This document shows positions 38,001 through 51,596 of a DNA stretch of 64,000 bases, piece by piece. Both the position numbers and the translations under genes were made by a program. The stretch is taken from assembly GCF_007655135.1 (NCBI RefSeq), contig NC_045134.1:10684982-10748981 (forward strand), in the 5' to 3' direction. Under the pieces are notes generated by a model. That model did not search any database. It worked only from the letters and a program-made list of their open reading frames with translations, and was not told where the DNA came from. Positions within the stretch are counted from its first letter, which is position 1; each line of letters begins with the position of its first letter. This stretch comes from Punica granatum. Its lineage: Eukaryota > Streptophyta > Magnoliopsida > Myrtales > Lythraceae.

Positions 38001-39032
38001 CTAAGTGATAAGTCCCTACAGTTAATGTAGCAACTCTTGCTCCATTTCCAACTCGTAGGTCCACCTCGCCCTTTGCCAACGATCTACTGTTCTTTAGGTC
38101 CTGCATATTTCCACAAATATGAGCACCACACCCGGTATCTAATACCCAAGATGTAGAAGTAGTAGATACATTGATCTCTATAACATGGATACCTGAAGTA
38201 GAAGTCTCACTTCCCTTCTTCTTCTTCAACTCCTCTAGGTATACCTTACAATTCCGCTTCCAATGTCCAGTGTTGCCACAATGGAAGCAGTAATCATTCT
38301 TTGCCACCTTGGCTTTAGGCTTCAACGCACCCAAGTCATACTTGGATGCACCTTTAGCCCTCTGGCCTTTACTCTTGCCCTTGCCCTTCTTTTGGTCCCC
38401 TGGACCATTAGAACAGACGTCCCCTTACTGATATCATGCTCAGCTGTTCTCAACATGTTAAGCAGTTCAGGCAATGGTTTATTGTAGTCATTCATATTAT
38501 AGCTCATGATGAACTGACTATAACTGCTGGGCAGCGACTGTAGGACTAAATCTGTGGCCAACTCTTGACCCAGAGGAAATCCCAGTCTTCCCAGAGTCTC
38601 GACGTACCCAATCATCTTGAGTACATGAAGACCCACCGGGCTACCCTCAGTCAACCTTGCCTGAAAAAGTGCTTTAGAGATCTCGAATCTCTCATGTCGG
38701 GCCTGCTCTTGATAGAGCTGCCTGAGATGCACGATCATATCGTACGCCTTCATGTTCTCATGTTGCTTCTGAAGCTCCGAGTCCATGGTGACTAACATGA
38801 GACATCCGACGTTTACGGCATCATCATGATGCTTACTATAAGCATCTTTCTCAGCTTGGGGGGCATCGTCAGGTGGTGGCGCAAGAAGAGGTTGCTCTAA
38901 GACATATAGTTTCTTTTCTTGGGTGAGAACAATTCTCAAGTTTCGATACCAACCAAGGAAATTATTCCCTGACAGTTTGTCCTTATCAAGGACGGATCGC
39001 AAACAGAAAGTACTAGAAGTGCTCCCTGCCAT
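35084..39032 (-). pseudogene. Copia gag-pol polyprotein, frameshifted as assembled
   Basis: Gag starts at 39032 (MAGSTSSTF). A CCHC zinc knuckle (CFHCGNTGHWKRNC) lies near 38270. The protease active site DTGCGAHICG follows, then the integrase zinc region (HCRLGH...CEPC), its catalytic D,D,E region (HTDVCGP, SDRGGEY, WNGVAERRNRT), reverse transcriptase with YVDDILLIGND near 36060, and RNase H (GYTDASF, EAEYIAAS, ENLADPLTKP) ending at 35084. Frame breaks occur near 38400 (a short G run), 37105, 37000, 36780, 36530 and 36000. Most are single-base changes that leave the next frame open, so sequencing error is as likely as real decay. Copia elements normally make one continuous gag-pol. Confidence 0.92.
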
Positions 39033-39719
39033 GGTAACTACCATAGAAATATACAAAATAAGTATTATGACACATCAATATTTAATGAGGACTTTATAAA
39101 TATTGCTCCCACTATTTATATCAAATCAATGACCCTCAACATTGATTCAGAGAATATCATTCTCATAGTAGCTCAAGATCCATATCTCACCAAGCTCTGA
39201 GTCAGCGAGGGCTGATTCACCCAGAACTGGCTATTTAGGTAGGGAACTCACTTTCCCAATTGCATCACATGCAACTCTTGATTAGTTGAGTGAATAATTC
39301 CTTATTCAAATCTATCTTATAGATCGATGCCCAACTACATGCCTCTGAACTCCTAATCCTATTAGGCTTGCTCAGTTAAGTCCGACCCACTGGTAAACAC
39401 AATGTCTTACTAGGATAGATAAGGGCATCCTGCGAAGGCAAGGTCTACACACTCATCGATCTTGGTCTTGACGAGCGTTACACGGTGGAAGGATATGGAC
39501 TTAATATTTTGAGGGATTTGATTAACATTTAATCGATCTCACCATACACTATTATGTAACAATTACATAATAGTCCAAACGCATAACTATTATACTAACA
39601 CAACTAGGACATAGTCCATGTCTAACAGTCATGCACCGCAAATATCAAACATAATCATACCAGTACCAAGCATAAAATCATATTTTATGCTATTATCTAC
39701 TCAGATTCTAACTAGCTAG

Positions 39720-39731
39720 GCTCTGATACCA
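39720..39731 (-). other. Primer-binding site, initiator Met-tRNA type
   Basis: The minus strand reads TGGTATCAGAGC, the classic complement of the 3' end of initiator tRNA-Met, two bases inside the 5' LTR. Confidence 0.93.
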
Positions 39732-39733
39732 AT

Positions 39734-41406
39734 TGCTAGTTCCACGGGGCTAACGGAAGCGTAAAAAGGAACAGAAATTCAAAATTTCTTACCCGTGAAA
39801 CTAATTCCAAGACCTACTAGAAGAGTAAGAGTAAATAAAAGCGTACCTGGAATATTTAAAGTTGTCGACCGAGCGTCCCACGCGTGACGCCTCTACTGGT
39901 ATCCACACCGACTTTGTCGACGAGTTTTCGAGATCGGCGGTGCTAGCGACCAACACTCGAAAGAAACACCCCGATGCGACACCCGAATTTATTAGACTAG
40001 TAGGATTAATTCAAATTGAACAATTCAACTTGAATTTCCTTACACTTATACACGTACACCCATATACATGTATATATATCTCTTATATCTAAACATGCAT
40101 GCTGCCCCTTTTATAAGCAATATGGGGAAGACAATTCAAAGCCCCACCGATGTGGGATTAAGGAGAATCAAGGCTCCAAGTGACATGTGTAAGTCTAGGT
40201 GACATCATTTAATTAGTCCATGTGTATAGCTAAGTGTTATCATACAATTGGCCCATGTTTCTTTCTATAATTGGCTCCAAGTGGTTCCATAAAAATAACC
40301 ACTTAGCACACCATTAAATCTAATAAATCGGGTCTAATTAATCGGCAAATTTAATCTCATTAAATATCCGATTAATCGGTCGCACCATAAATAATCTAAT
40401 CTTTATTAGACAATTTTGTTGTTTCAAAATATCTCGTCAAGTTAGTCGTAGTGTGTGACCCTGTAGGTTCCCAATTACGTTGATAGTAATATCGAAATCT
40501 CTATTTTAATATTACAAACAGTGAGCGGCATCTAGCAATGCATCACTGTTACTCAAGTAATCGGAAAGTCAATTTCTCGACGAACCTCGTGACCTATATT
40601 ACCGTGTAATATAATCCATTGTCCTCTATATCTCTATTGAGCCCAAGGCATGGTCGATGACATCCTTGTATGGCTTAAATCTCTCTTTCTTGATTTACCG
40701 GGTAAGTCTATCAGAGCAAATGAGCTCGATATCATTATATCGACTCATTTGGGTATGCATACACTTTTAGACTTAACCACCAAGTGGCCGTGAGATATCG
40801 CTCCCGTTTCGTAGGAGGGACAAATCCTATCTTGGTCACTCACATTCTTTTCCATGCTTTGTGGCATACCCAATAACTATCTTTATAACCAACCAGTTAC
40901 GGTGGCGTTTGACAGTATCAAAATATACGACATTACACGTAGGAATCCATGGTGACCTCAAGTCAAAGGACCATTACACTATAGTCACTTTGAGATATGC
41001 TAATGACAGTCACGTAACAACCCATGTAGCAATCTCATGGCGGGTCAGTCCAATACACATTACTCTTAATGTATACATGTGGTGTGATTTGATATCTCCA
41101 TATCCATGACCTATGAGATTTGGTCATCAATCAACACTCACACTAGTCTAACCGTATTACCGTTGTCCTAATTAACGATAATACTTTGACTATGGACATT
41201 TAGGAATAATGTTCAGTAATTATAGGATCTCACAATCAAGTCACACTTGATGCCTATTGAACCTACTATTCCAAGGACATTATTGTGTAAAATCATATTT
41301 AGCGCAATCTACACAATAACAGATATGCCTCGTTTTATAATGAAATAGATATCATATTACAAAACTGATTATAGATTGCCTCTAGGGCATACACCAATTC
41401 CCAACA
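39734..41406 (-). repeat. Copia 5' LTR (1673 bp, element on minus strand)
   Basis: It is the partner of 33388-35069, with TG...CA ends. It is followed by the TGTTT target duplication and then intron 1 of P5. Confidence 0.95.
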
Positions 41407-43683
41407 TGTTTTTCATTTTCAAAATAACTTCACCGTGATTTCGACATTTTCATTTGTCTATTTTCTGGGAAGTTGTCCTCGGCATGGTGCTGTTAAAAGT
41501 TCTAAAATTGACAAAGCAATCATTTATCAGTAAATGGAACTTTTGTCCTTCTCTCAAGAGGAGTACAACTTTTTTGAACTTTTTCAGCTTTCCAAAGACT
41601 CGGAAAAAGTTTCCCGGAAAATCTGAAAGCACTAGACCCAACAGAGATACGTGTTTGATCACTTTCTATATGTTATCATTGACTGCTTTTCCAGATTATG
41701 GAAACATAACTCTGGATTGTTCTTCCAAATAAAAAATGCCCGTATGTCTCCCACAAGGGAATCGGTCACGGAGTCGAGGAAAAGGAAAACGTGAATTCCA
41801 AGCACAGGAATTCCATTTAATCAAGACTATCACGCACCTATTGCCACAGCTGTAGATATAGTTATTTTGAGAATACGCCTTAACGGCCAATGGTTAAGGA
41901 TGGCTCATAATGGAAGAAAAGAGTCGCAAAATTGCTCAAAAGTTGAAACTGTAGACTAATCAATTCAATTTATCATCCGACTTCTTTTCTTTTTTGAGTT
42001 TCTGTAGGGATGTGATGCATCGGTGTTGCTCGCATCACCCAATAACGATGCAGAGAAGGACCACCCAATTGACCTATCACTTGCAAGAGACGGGTTCGAC
42101 ACGGTGATCAAAGACGAGGCAGTAGTTGACAACAACCCTCAGTGCCAAAACAAAGTCTCCTATGCTGACATTCTTGCCCTAGCCAAAAGAGATGTCATCT
42201 CTCTGGTAAGTAACTAGAATGTCAATTCTACTGCAAGTTCGACTGATCAATGCCGTTAACTCATCTAAACGTCTTGAAACTGTTGTGCTATTGCAGGCCG
42301 GGGGTCCATTTTACCATGTGGAGCTAGGAAGGCGGGACGGGAGGATATCGACAAAAGCCAGTGTCGAGCATAGAATATCCCTACCCACTTTCGACCTTGT
42401 CCAGCTTAACACCAGCTTCGACGGATACGGTCTTTCCCAAATCGACATGATCGCACTTTCAGATATGGAAAAAACCCGAGGGAGCATCCTAGCATATATG
42501 AGAAATGGGGAAGTGGTTGTTTAATCTAGCTTATCCCGGTGTCATTAACTTCCCGAATCCTAATATTCTCCCTCCACAACATTCCATTATGTAACGGGGC
42601 ACACAATCAGGATTTCTCACCGCAACCACGTCTTTAAAAGGATCTACAACTTCAACTTGATGCGCCCAATCGATCTGACCCTCAACCTCTCATAAAAGCA
42701 CTTGAGGGAACTTTGCCCAAGAATGTGGACCCCAATAAGTGATCGACATGGACCCACGACAACTCACGTATTCGACAATGCCTACTTCAAGAACCTTCAA
42801 AATGGGACGGGACTTTTCAGCTCCGACCAGGTGCTCTTCACGGACCCAAGGTCCAGGCCCAATGTAAACTACTTCGCTTCAAACAACACTGCCTTTAGAG
42901 AGGCCTTCAAGACCGCCATGACCAAGCTTGGCAGGGTCGGGGTCCTGACGGGTAGCAAGGGGGAAATTCGAATTAACTGTACCCGCCCAAACTAGATAAA
43001 GACAAATCTATGAAGTCCAATCTGAAATTTAGAGCAGCGTCTCTTCAATAATTCATTCAATAAATCGCTTTTTTACCATGTCTCTGTTTTAGTTTTGAGG
43101 GGTAAGAGAAGGACAATCTTTCTAATTTGCAGGAATAAGGTTTCATCAGTATTTGATCTTTCCACAATAAGAATAATATAAAGCTCTGGATAAATTGCAC
43201 TGACGTATCGATCATATATTGCTACGCGGCAATTATTTGCTCCAACATCGCCAAGCACGACAAGGAGATCAATATAATTCCTGACCATGTTCCAAATAAT
43301 GGAAAAGAAATGACAAAACAAAATTAATGCTGCGAGATTGGACCGGTATTATATGTTGATTTACTTCCCTAAAACTTTCATTACTTTGTAGCATACGTGC
43401 CCCTTTAGTTTTATAGAAATGTTCTCGTGTTATATTCATGATTTGAAACGGATTAATTACCAGTGCAAGTGATGAGCTGGAATAACACGACAGAGGGTTA
43501 TGATGCAAGTACCATAGGACATTTATCCACTGTACAGTTTGCGTCAGAATATCTTGATCCCAATATTTTAATATGTACATTAGACAAATACCTCTCTATA
43601 AATAGATCGGCCGATGAGCTTATGAGATTCATTGGTAGCAAAAGACAAGAGGAACGAGAAGAAGAAGAAGGAGAAAAGCATCC

Positions 43684-45660
43684 ATGCAAACTTTTAGAGC
43701 CCCGTCCTTCATTCTTGCTGTCAGCATGCTCCTGATGGCCGCCGCCTCTGCTCGGCAGCTCAGGGCGGACTTCAACAATAATACCTGCCTCAATGCCGAG
43801 CATTTGGTTCGTTCTGCAGTCACCAGAAAGTTCCAGTTGACTGACATCACTGCCCCGGCGACCCTTCGTCACTCCTTCCACGATTGCTTCGTTAGGGTCA
43901 GTTTACATTTCCGTCATTGACATTTATACTGAAGAAGAATTTGAATTTGGACTTCTTGTTGCTGTCTTGCCTGTTTCTAAATGATACATCCTCTAAGCAT
44001 CATTCACTTTGATCCATCATCTCCGGATGCACATGACTGCTCTTTTGTTTTCATTTTCAAAAAAACTTCACCGTGATTTCGACATTTTCATTTGTCTATT
44101 TTCTGGGAAGTTGTCTTCGACATGGTGCTGTTAAATGTTCTAAAATTGACAAAGCAGTCATTTATCAGTAAATGGAACTTTTGTCCTTCTCTCAAGAGGA
44201 GTACAGTTTTTTTGAACTTTTTCGGCATTCCAAAGGCTCGGAAAAAGTTTCCCGGAAAATCTGAAAGCACTAGACCCAACAGAGATACGTGTTTGATCAC
44301 TTTCTATATGTTATCATTAATTGCTTTTCCAGATTATGGAAATAGAACTCTGGATTGTTCGTCCAAATAAAAATTGCTCGTATGTCTCCCACAAGGGAAT
44401 CGGTCATGGAGTTGAGGAAAAGGAAAACGTGAATTCCAAGCACAGGAATTCCGTTTAATCAAGACTATCACGCACCTATGGCCACAACTGTAGATATGGT
44501 TATTTTGAGAATACGCCTTAACGGCCAATGGTTAAGGATGGCTCATAATGAAAGAAAAGAGTAGCAAAATTGCTAAAAATGGAAACTGTAGACCAATCAA
44601 TTCAATTTATCATCCGACTTCTTTTCTTTTTTGAGTTTCTGTAGGGATGTGATGCATCGGTATTGCTCGCATCACCCAATAACGATGCAACGACGGACCA
44701 CCCAATTGACCTATCACTTGCAGGAAACGGGTTCGACACGGTGATCAAAGACAAGGCAGTAGTTGATCAAAGACAAGGCAGTAGTTGACAGCTACCCTCA
44801 GTGCCGAAACAAAGTCTCCTATGCTGACATTCTTGCCCTGGCCACAAGAGATGTCATCTCCCTGGTAAGTCACTAGAATGTCAATTCTACTGCAAGTTCA
44901 ACGGATCAATGCCGTTAACTCATTTAAACGTCTTGAAACTGCTGTGCGATTGCAGGCCGGGGTTCCATTTTACCATGTGGAGCTAGGAAGGCGGGACGGG
45001 AGGATATCGACAAAAGCCAGTGTCGAGCATGGAATACCCCTACCCACTTTCGACCTTGTCCAGCTCAACACCAACTTCGGCGGACACGGTCTTTCCCAAA
45101 CCGACATGATCGCACTATCAGGTATGGAAAAAACCCAAGGTAGCATCCTAGCATATATGAGAAATGGGGAAGTGGCTGTTTAATCTGGCTTATCTCGGTG
45201 TCATTAACTTCCTGAATCTTAATATTCTCCCTCCAGAACTTTCCATTATGTAGGAGGGCACACAATCGGGATTTCTAATTGCAGCCACGTCTTTAAAAGG
45301 ATCTACAACTTCAACCTAACGCACCCAATCGATTCGACCCTCAACCTATCGTACGCAAGGCACTTGAGGGACCTTTGCCCGAGAAATGTGGACCCCAATA
45401 AAGTGATCGACATGGACTCCACGACAACTCACATATTCGACAATGCCTACTTCAAGAACCTTCAAAATGGGACGGGACTTTTCAGCTCCGACCAGGTGCT
45501 CTTCACGGATCCAAGGTCCAGGCCCACCGTAAACTTCTTCGCTTCAAACGACACTGCCTTTAGAGAGGCCTTCAAGACCGCCATGACCAAGCTTGGCAGG
45601 GTCGGGGTCCTGACGGGTAGCAAGGGGGAAATTCGAATTAACTGTACCCGCCCAAACTAG
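43684..45660 (+). pseudogene. Class III peroxidase copy P6, broken by exon 2 duplication
   Basis: The TATA box is at 43597-43604. Exon 1 is open with the RHSFHDC variant. Exon 2 begins at 44645 and carries the 22-bp duplication (44743-44764, 44765-44786), giving a TGA at 44786. Exon 3 is open with a normal donor (TCAG then GTATGG). The intron 3 acceptor is present and exon 4 is open to NCTRPN, although the SHC motif after the proximal His reads SNC. Apart from the duplication, this is one of the least damaged array copies. The conserved SCADI cysteine is replaced by Tyr. Confidence 0.92.
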
Positions 45661-46339
45661 ATAAAGACAAATCTATGAAGTCCAATATGAAATTTAGAGC
45701 AATGTCTCTTCAATAATTCATTCAATAAATCTCTTTTTTACCATGCCTTTGTTTTAGTTTTGAGGGGTAACAAAAGGACAGTCCTTCTAATTTGCAGCAA
45801 TGAGGTTTCATCATTATTTGATCTTCCCACAATAAGAATAATATAAAGCTCCCGATAAACGGCACAGACGTATCGATCATATATTGCAACGCGGCAATTA
45901 TTTGCTCCGACATCGCCAAGCATGACAAGGAGATCGATATGCTTCCTGACCATGTTCCAAATAATGGAAAAGAAATAACAGCACAAAATTAATGCTGCGA
46001 GATTGGACCGGTATTATAATTTGATTTACTTTCATTAGTTTGCAGCATACGTACCCCTTTAGTTTTATAGAAATGTTCTCGTGTTATATTCATGATTTGA
46101 AACGAATTAATTACGCGTGCATGTGATGAGCTGGAAAACACGACAGAGCGTTATGATGCAATTACCGTAGGACATTTATCCACTGTACAGTTTGCGTCAG
46201 AATATCTTGATCCCAATATTTTAATATATACATCAGACACATACCTCTCTATAAATAGATCGGCCGATAAGCCTATGAGATTCATTGGTGGCAAAAGACA
46301 AGAGGAACGAGAAGAAGAAGAAGAAGGAGAAAAGCATCC

Positions 46340-48313
46340 ATGGAAGCTTTTAGAGCTCCGTCCTTCATTCTTATTGTCAGGATGCTCCTGATGGCCGCCG
46401 CCTCTGCTCGGCAGCTCAGGATGGACTTCTACAATAATACCTGCCTCAATGTCGAGCATTTGGTTCGTTCTGCAGTCACCAGAAAGTTCCAGTTGACTGA
46501 CATCACTGCCCCGGCAACCCTTCGTCTCTTCTTCCACGATTGCTTCGTCAGGGTCAGTTTACATTTTCGTCATTTACTTTTATACTGCAGAAGAATTTGA
46601 ATTTGGACTTCCTGTTGCTGTCTTGCCTGTTTCTAAATGATACATCCTCTAAGCATTATTCACTTTGATCCATCATCTCCGGATGCACACGACAGCTCTT
46701 TTGTTTTCATTTTCAAAAAATCTTCACCGTGATTTTGACATTTCCATTTGTCTATTTCATGGGAAGTAGTCTTCGACATGGTGCTGTTAAAAGTTCTAAA
46801 ATTGACAAAGCAGTCATTTATCAGTAAATATAACTTTTGTCCTTCTATCAAGAGGATTACAGCTTTTTTGAACTTTTTCGGCTTTCCAAAGGCTCGGAAA
46901 AAGTTTCCCGGAAAATCTGAAAGCACTAGACCCAACAGAGATACGTGTTTGATCACTTTCTATATGTTATCGTTGAGTGCTTTTCCAGATTATGGAAACA
47001 GAACTCTGGATTGTTCTTCCAAATAAAAAATGCTCGTATGTCTCCCACAAGGGAATCGGTCACGGAGTTGAGGAAAAGGAAAACGTGAATTCCAGGCACA
47101 GGAATTCCGTTTAATCAAGACTATCACGCACCTATTGCCACAACTATAGATATGGTTATTTTGAGAATACGCCTTAACGGCCAATGGTTAATGATGGCTC
47201 ATATTAGAAGAAAAGAGTCGCAAAATTGCTCAAAATTGAAACTGTAGACCAATCAATTCAATTTATCATCCGTCTTCTTTTCTTTTTTGAGTTTCTGTAG
47301 GGATGTGATGCATCGGTGTTGCTCGCATCACCCAATAACGATGCAGAGAAGGACCACCCAATTGACCTATCACTTGCAGGAGGCGAGTTCGACACGGTGA
47401 TCAAAGACAAGGCAGTAGTTGATCAAAGACAAGGCAGTAGTTGACAGCTACCCTCAGTGCCGAAACAAAGTCTCCTATGCTGACATTCTTGCCCTGGCCA
47501 CAAGAGATGTCATCTCCCTGGTAAGTCACTAGAATGTCAATTCTACTGCAAGTTCAACGATCAATGCCGTTAACTCATCTAAACGTCTTGAAACTGCTGT
47601 GCGATTGCAGGCCGGGGTTCCATTTTACCATGTGGAGCTAGGAAGGCGGGACGGGAGGATATCGACAAAAGCCAGTGTCGAGCATGGAATACCCTACCCA
47701 CTTTCGACCTTGTCCAGCTCAACACCAACTTCGGCGGACACGGTCTTTCCCAAACCGACATGATCACACAATCAGGTATGGAAAAAACCCGAGAGAACAT
47801 CCTAGCATATATGAGAAATGGGGAAGTGGCTGTTTAATCTGGCTTATCCCGGTGTCATTAACTTCCCAAATCCTAATATTCTCCCTCCACAACTTTCCAT
47901 TATGTCGGGGGCACACAATCGGGATTTCTCATTGCAGCCACGTCTTTAAAAGGATCTACAGCTTCAACCTGACGCACCCAATCGATCCGACCCTCAACCT
48001 CTCATACGCAAGGCACTTCAGGGAACTTTGCCCAAGAAATGTGGACCCCAATAAAGTGATCGACATGGACCCCACGACAACTCACATATTCGACAATGCC
48101 TACTTCAAGAACCTTCAAAATGGGACGGGACTTTTCAGCTCCGACCAGGTGCTCTTCACGGACCCAAGGTCCAGGCCCACCGTAAAGTTCTTCGCTTCAA
48201 ACGACACTGCCTTTAGAGAAGCCTTCAAGACCGCCATGACCAAACTTGGCAGGGTCGGGGTCTTGACGGGTAGCAAGGGGGAAATTCGAATTAACTGTAC
48301 CCGCCCAAACTAG
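46340..48313 (+). pseudogene. Class III peroxidase copy P7, broken
   Basis: The TATA box is at 46250-46257 and the leader has five GAA triplets. Exon 1 (46340-46552) is open and keeps [10 protein letters not shown]. Exon 2 (from 47301) has the 22-bp duplication (47399-47420, 47421-47442). Exon 3 has a 1-bp loss in GGAATACCCTACCC and ends with ITQSG. The intron 3 acceptor TAG is TCG at about 47905-47907. Exon 4 is open from the proximal region to NCTRPN. Confidence 0.92.
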
Positions 48314-49008
48314 ATAAAGACAAATCTATGAAGTCCAATCTGAAATTTAGAGCAGTGTCTCTTCAATAATTCATTCAATAAATCTCTTTTTTACCATGTC
48401 TTTGTTTTAGTTTTGAGGGGTAAGAGAAGGACAGTCCTTCTAATTTGCAGCAATGAGGTTTCAACAGTATTTGATCTTCCTACAATAAGAATAATATAAC
48501 GCTCTGGATAAACTACACTGACGTATCGATCATATATTGCAACGCGGCAATTATTTGCTCCAACATCGCCAAGCATGACAAGGAGATCGATATGCTTCCT
48601 GACCATGTTCCAAATAATGGAAAAGAAATAACAGCACAAAATTGATGCTGCGAGATTGGACAGGTATTATAATTTGATTTAGTTTCATAAAACTTTCATT
48701 ACTTTGTAGCATATGTGCCCCTTTAGTTTTGTAGAAATGTTCTCGTGTTATATTCATGATTTGAAACGAATTAATTACGCGTGCAAGTGATGAGCTGGAA
48801 TAACACGGCAGAGCGTTATGATGCAATTACCGTAGGACATTTATCCACTGTACAGTTTGCGTCAGAATATCTTGATCCCAATATTTTAATATGCACATCA
48901 GACACATACCTCTCTATAAATAGATTGGCCGATGAGCCTATGAGATTCATTGGTGGCAAAAGACAAGAGGAACGAGAAGAAGAAGAAGAAGAAGGAGAAA
49001 AGCATCCA

Positions 49009-50980
49009 TGGAAGCTTTTAGAGCTCCGTCCTTCATTCTTGCTGTCAGGATGCTCCTGATGGCCGCCGCCTCTGCTCGGCAGCTCAGGGCGGACTTCAAC
49101 AATAATACCTGCCTCAATGCCGAGCATTTGGTTCGTTCTGCGTCACCAGAAAGTTCCAGTTGACTACATCACTGCCCCGGCGACCCTTCGTCTCTTCTTC
49201 CACGATTGCTTCGTTAGGGTCAGTTTACATTTCCGTCATTGACTTTATACTGCAGAAGAATTTGAATTTGGACTTCCTGTTGCTGTCTTGCCTGTTCTAA
49301 ATGATACATCCTCTAAGCATCATTCACTTTGATCCATCATCTCCGGATGCACACGACTGCTCTGTTGTTTTCATTTTCTAAAAAACTTCACCGTTATTTT
49401 GACATTTCCATTTGTCTATTTTATGGGAAGTAGTCTTCGGCATGGTGCTGTTAAAAGTTCTAAAATTGACAAAGCAGTCATTTATCAGTAAATGGAACTT
49501 TTGTCCTTCTATCAAGAGGAGTACAACTTTTTTGAACTTTTTCGGCTTTCCAAAGGCTCGGAAAAAGTTTCTCGAAAAATCTGAAAGCACTAGACCCAAC
49601 AGAGATACGTGTTTGATCACTTTCTATATGTTATCATTGAGTGCTTTTCCAGATTATGGAAACAGAACTCTGGATTGTTCTTCCAAATAAAAAATGCTCG
49701 TATGTCTCCCACAAGGGAATCGGTCACGGAGTTGAGGAAAAGGAAAACGTGAATTCCAAGCACAGGAATTCCGTTTAATCAAGACTATCACGCACCTATT
49801 GCCACAACTGTAGATATGGTTATTTTGAGAATACGCCTTAACGGCCAATGGTTAATGATGGCTCATAATGGAAGAAAAGAGTCGCAAAATTGCTCAAAAT
49901 TGAAACTGTAGACCAATCAATTCAATTTATCATCCGACTTCTTTTCTTTTTTGAGTTTCTGTAGGGATGTGATGCATCGGTGTTGCTCGCATCACCCAAT
50001 AACGATGCAGAGAAGGACCACCCAATTGACCTATCACTTGTAGGAGGCGAGTTCGACACGGTGATCAAAGGCAAGACAGTAGTTGATCAAAGACAAGGCA
50101 GTAGTTGACAGCTACCCTCAGTGCCGAAACAAAGTCTTCTATGCTGACATTCTTGCCCTGGCCACAAGAGATGTCATCTCTCTGGTAAGTCACTAGAATG
50201 TCAATTCTACTGCAAGTTCAACTGATCAATGCCGTTAACTCATCTAAACGTCTTGAAACTGCTGTGCTATTGCAGGCCGGGAGTCCATTTTACCATGTGG
50301 AGCTAGGAAGGCGGGACGGGAGGATATCGACAAAAGCTAGTGTCGAGAATGGAATACCCCTACCCACTTTCGACCTTGTCCAGCTCAACACCAGCTTCGG
50401 CGGACACGGTCTTTCCCAAACCGACATGATCACACAATCAGGTATGGAAAAAACCCGAGGGAGCATCCTAGCATATATGAGAAATGGGGAAGTGGTTGTT
50501 TAATCTGGCTTATCCCGGGTTCATTAACTTCCCGAATCCTATTATTCTCCCTCCACAACTTTCCATTATATAAGGGGGCACACAATCGGGATTTCTCACT
50601 GCAGCCACGTCTTAAAAAGGATCTACAACTTCAACCTGATGCACCCAATCGATCCGACCCTCAACCTCTCATACGCAAGGCACTTGAGGGAACTTTGCCC
50701 AAGAAATGTGGACCCCAATAAAGTGATCGACATGGACTCCACGACAACTCACATATTCGACAATGCCTACTTCAAGAACCTTCAAAATGGGACGGGAATT
50801 TTCAGCTCCGACCAAGTGCTCTTCACGGACCCAAGGTCCAGGCCCACCGTAAACTTCTTCGCTTCAAACAACACTGCCTTTAGAGAGGCCTTCAAGACCG
50901 CCATGACCAAGCTTGGCAGGGTTGGGGTCCTGACGGGTAGCAAGGGGGAAATTCGAATTAACTGTACCCGCCCAAACTAG
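49009..50980 (+). pseudogene. Class III peroxidase copy P8, broken
   Basis: The TATA box is at 48915-48922 and the leader has six GAA triplets. Exon 1 has two single-base losses (TCTGCGTCACC and TTGACTACATC). Exon 2 (from 49975) has the 22-bp duplication (50063-50084, 50085-50106). Exon 3 is open with a normal donor. The intron 3 acceptor region reads ATAAGGGGGC, which puts exon 4 out of frame. Exon 4 is otherwise open to the end. It shares exon 2-4 variants with P4. Confidence 0.92.
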
Positions 50981-51596
50981 ATAAAGACAAATCTATGAAG
51001 TCCAATCTGAATTTTAGAGCAGTGTCTCTTCAATAATTCATTCAATAAATCTCTTTTTTACCATGTCTTTGTTTTAGTTTTGAGTGGTAAGAGAAGGACA
51101 GTCCTTCTAATTTGCAGCAATAAGGTTTCATCAATATTTGATCTTTCCACAATAAGAATAATATAAAGCTCGACAAGGAGATCAATATAATTCCTGACCA
51201 TGTTCCAAATAATGGAAAAGAAATGACAGCACAAAATTGATGCTGCGAGATTGGACCGGTATTATATGTTGATTTACTTCCCTAAAACTTTTATTACTTT
51301 GTAGCATGCGTGCCCCTTTAGTTTTATAGAAATGTTCCCGTGTTATATTCATGATTTGAAACGGATTAATTACGCGTGCAAGTGATGAGCTGGAATAACA
51401 CGACAGAGCGTTATGATGCAAGTACCGTAGGACATTTATCCACTGTACAGTTTGCGTCAGAATATCTTGATCCAAATATTTTAATATGTACATCAGACAC
51501 ATACCTCTCTATAAATAGATTGGCCGATGAGCCTATGAGATTCATTGGTGGCAAAAGACAAGAGGAACGAGAAGAAGAAGAAGGAGAAAAACATCC

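Larger units (their letters stand above)
33388..41406 (-). mobile_element. Ty1/copia LTR retrotransposon, 8.0 kb
   Basis: Two LTRs, starting TGCTAGTTCC and ending TTCCCAACA as seen on the plus strand, enclose an internal region coding on the minus strand. The target duplication TGTTT is at 33383-33387 and 41407-41411. The order protease, integrase, reverse transcriptase, RNase H places it in Ty1/copia. The insertion is in intron 1 of P5 and antisense to the peroxidase. The two LTRs are nearly identical apart from single-base run-length differences, so the insertion is young. The element has its coding regions, primer site and polypurine tract, but the reading frame as assembled is broken several times. 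Confidence 0.95.
33299..42995 (+). pseudogene. Class III peroxidase copy P5, interrupted by a retrotransposon
   Basis: Only intron 1 (33299-33387) is left before the retrotransposon; exon 1 lies in the gap. The copy resumes at 41407. Exon 2 starts at 42008 and is open, with the SYADI change and no 22-bp duplication. Exon 3 has the AT donor seen in P2. Exon 4 has the lost acceptor and TAA seen in P2, plus single-base losses (AAGAATGTGG, AATAAGTGATC). From 41407 to about 44900 the sequence runs parallel to 26411-29900 at an offset of about 15.0 kb, with only scattered differences. Confidence 0.9.

Noticed and set aside
34000..41300. Plus-strand ORFs within the copia element (for example 35039-35512)
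   Set aside because: Antisense to gag-pol or within LTRs; no domain content.
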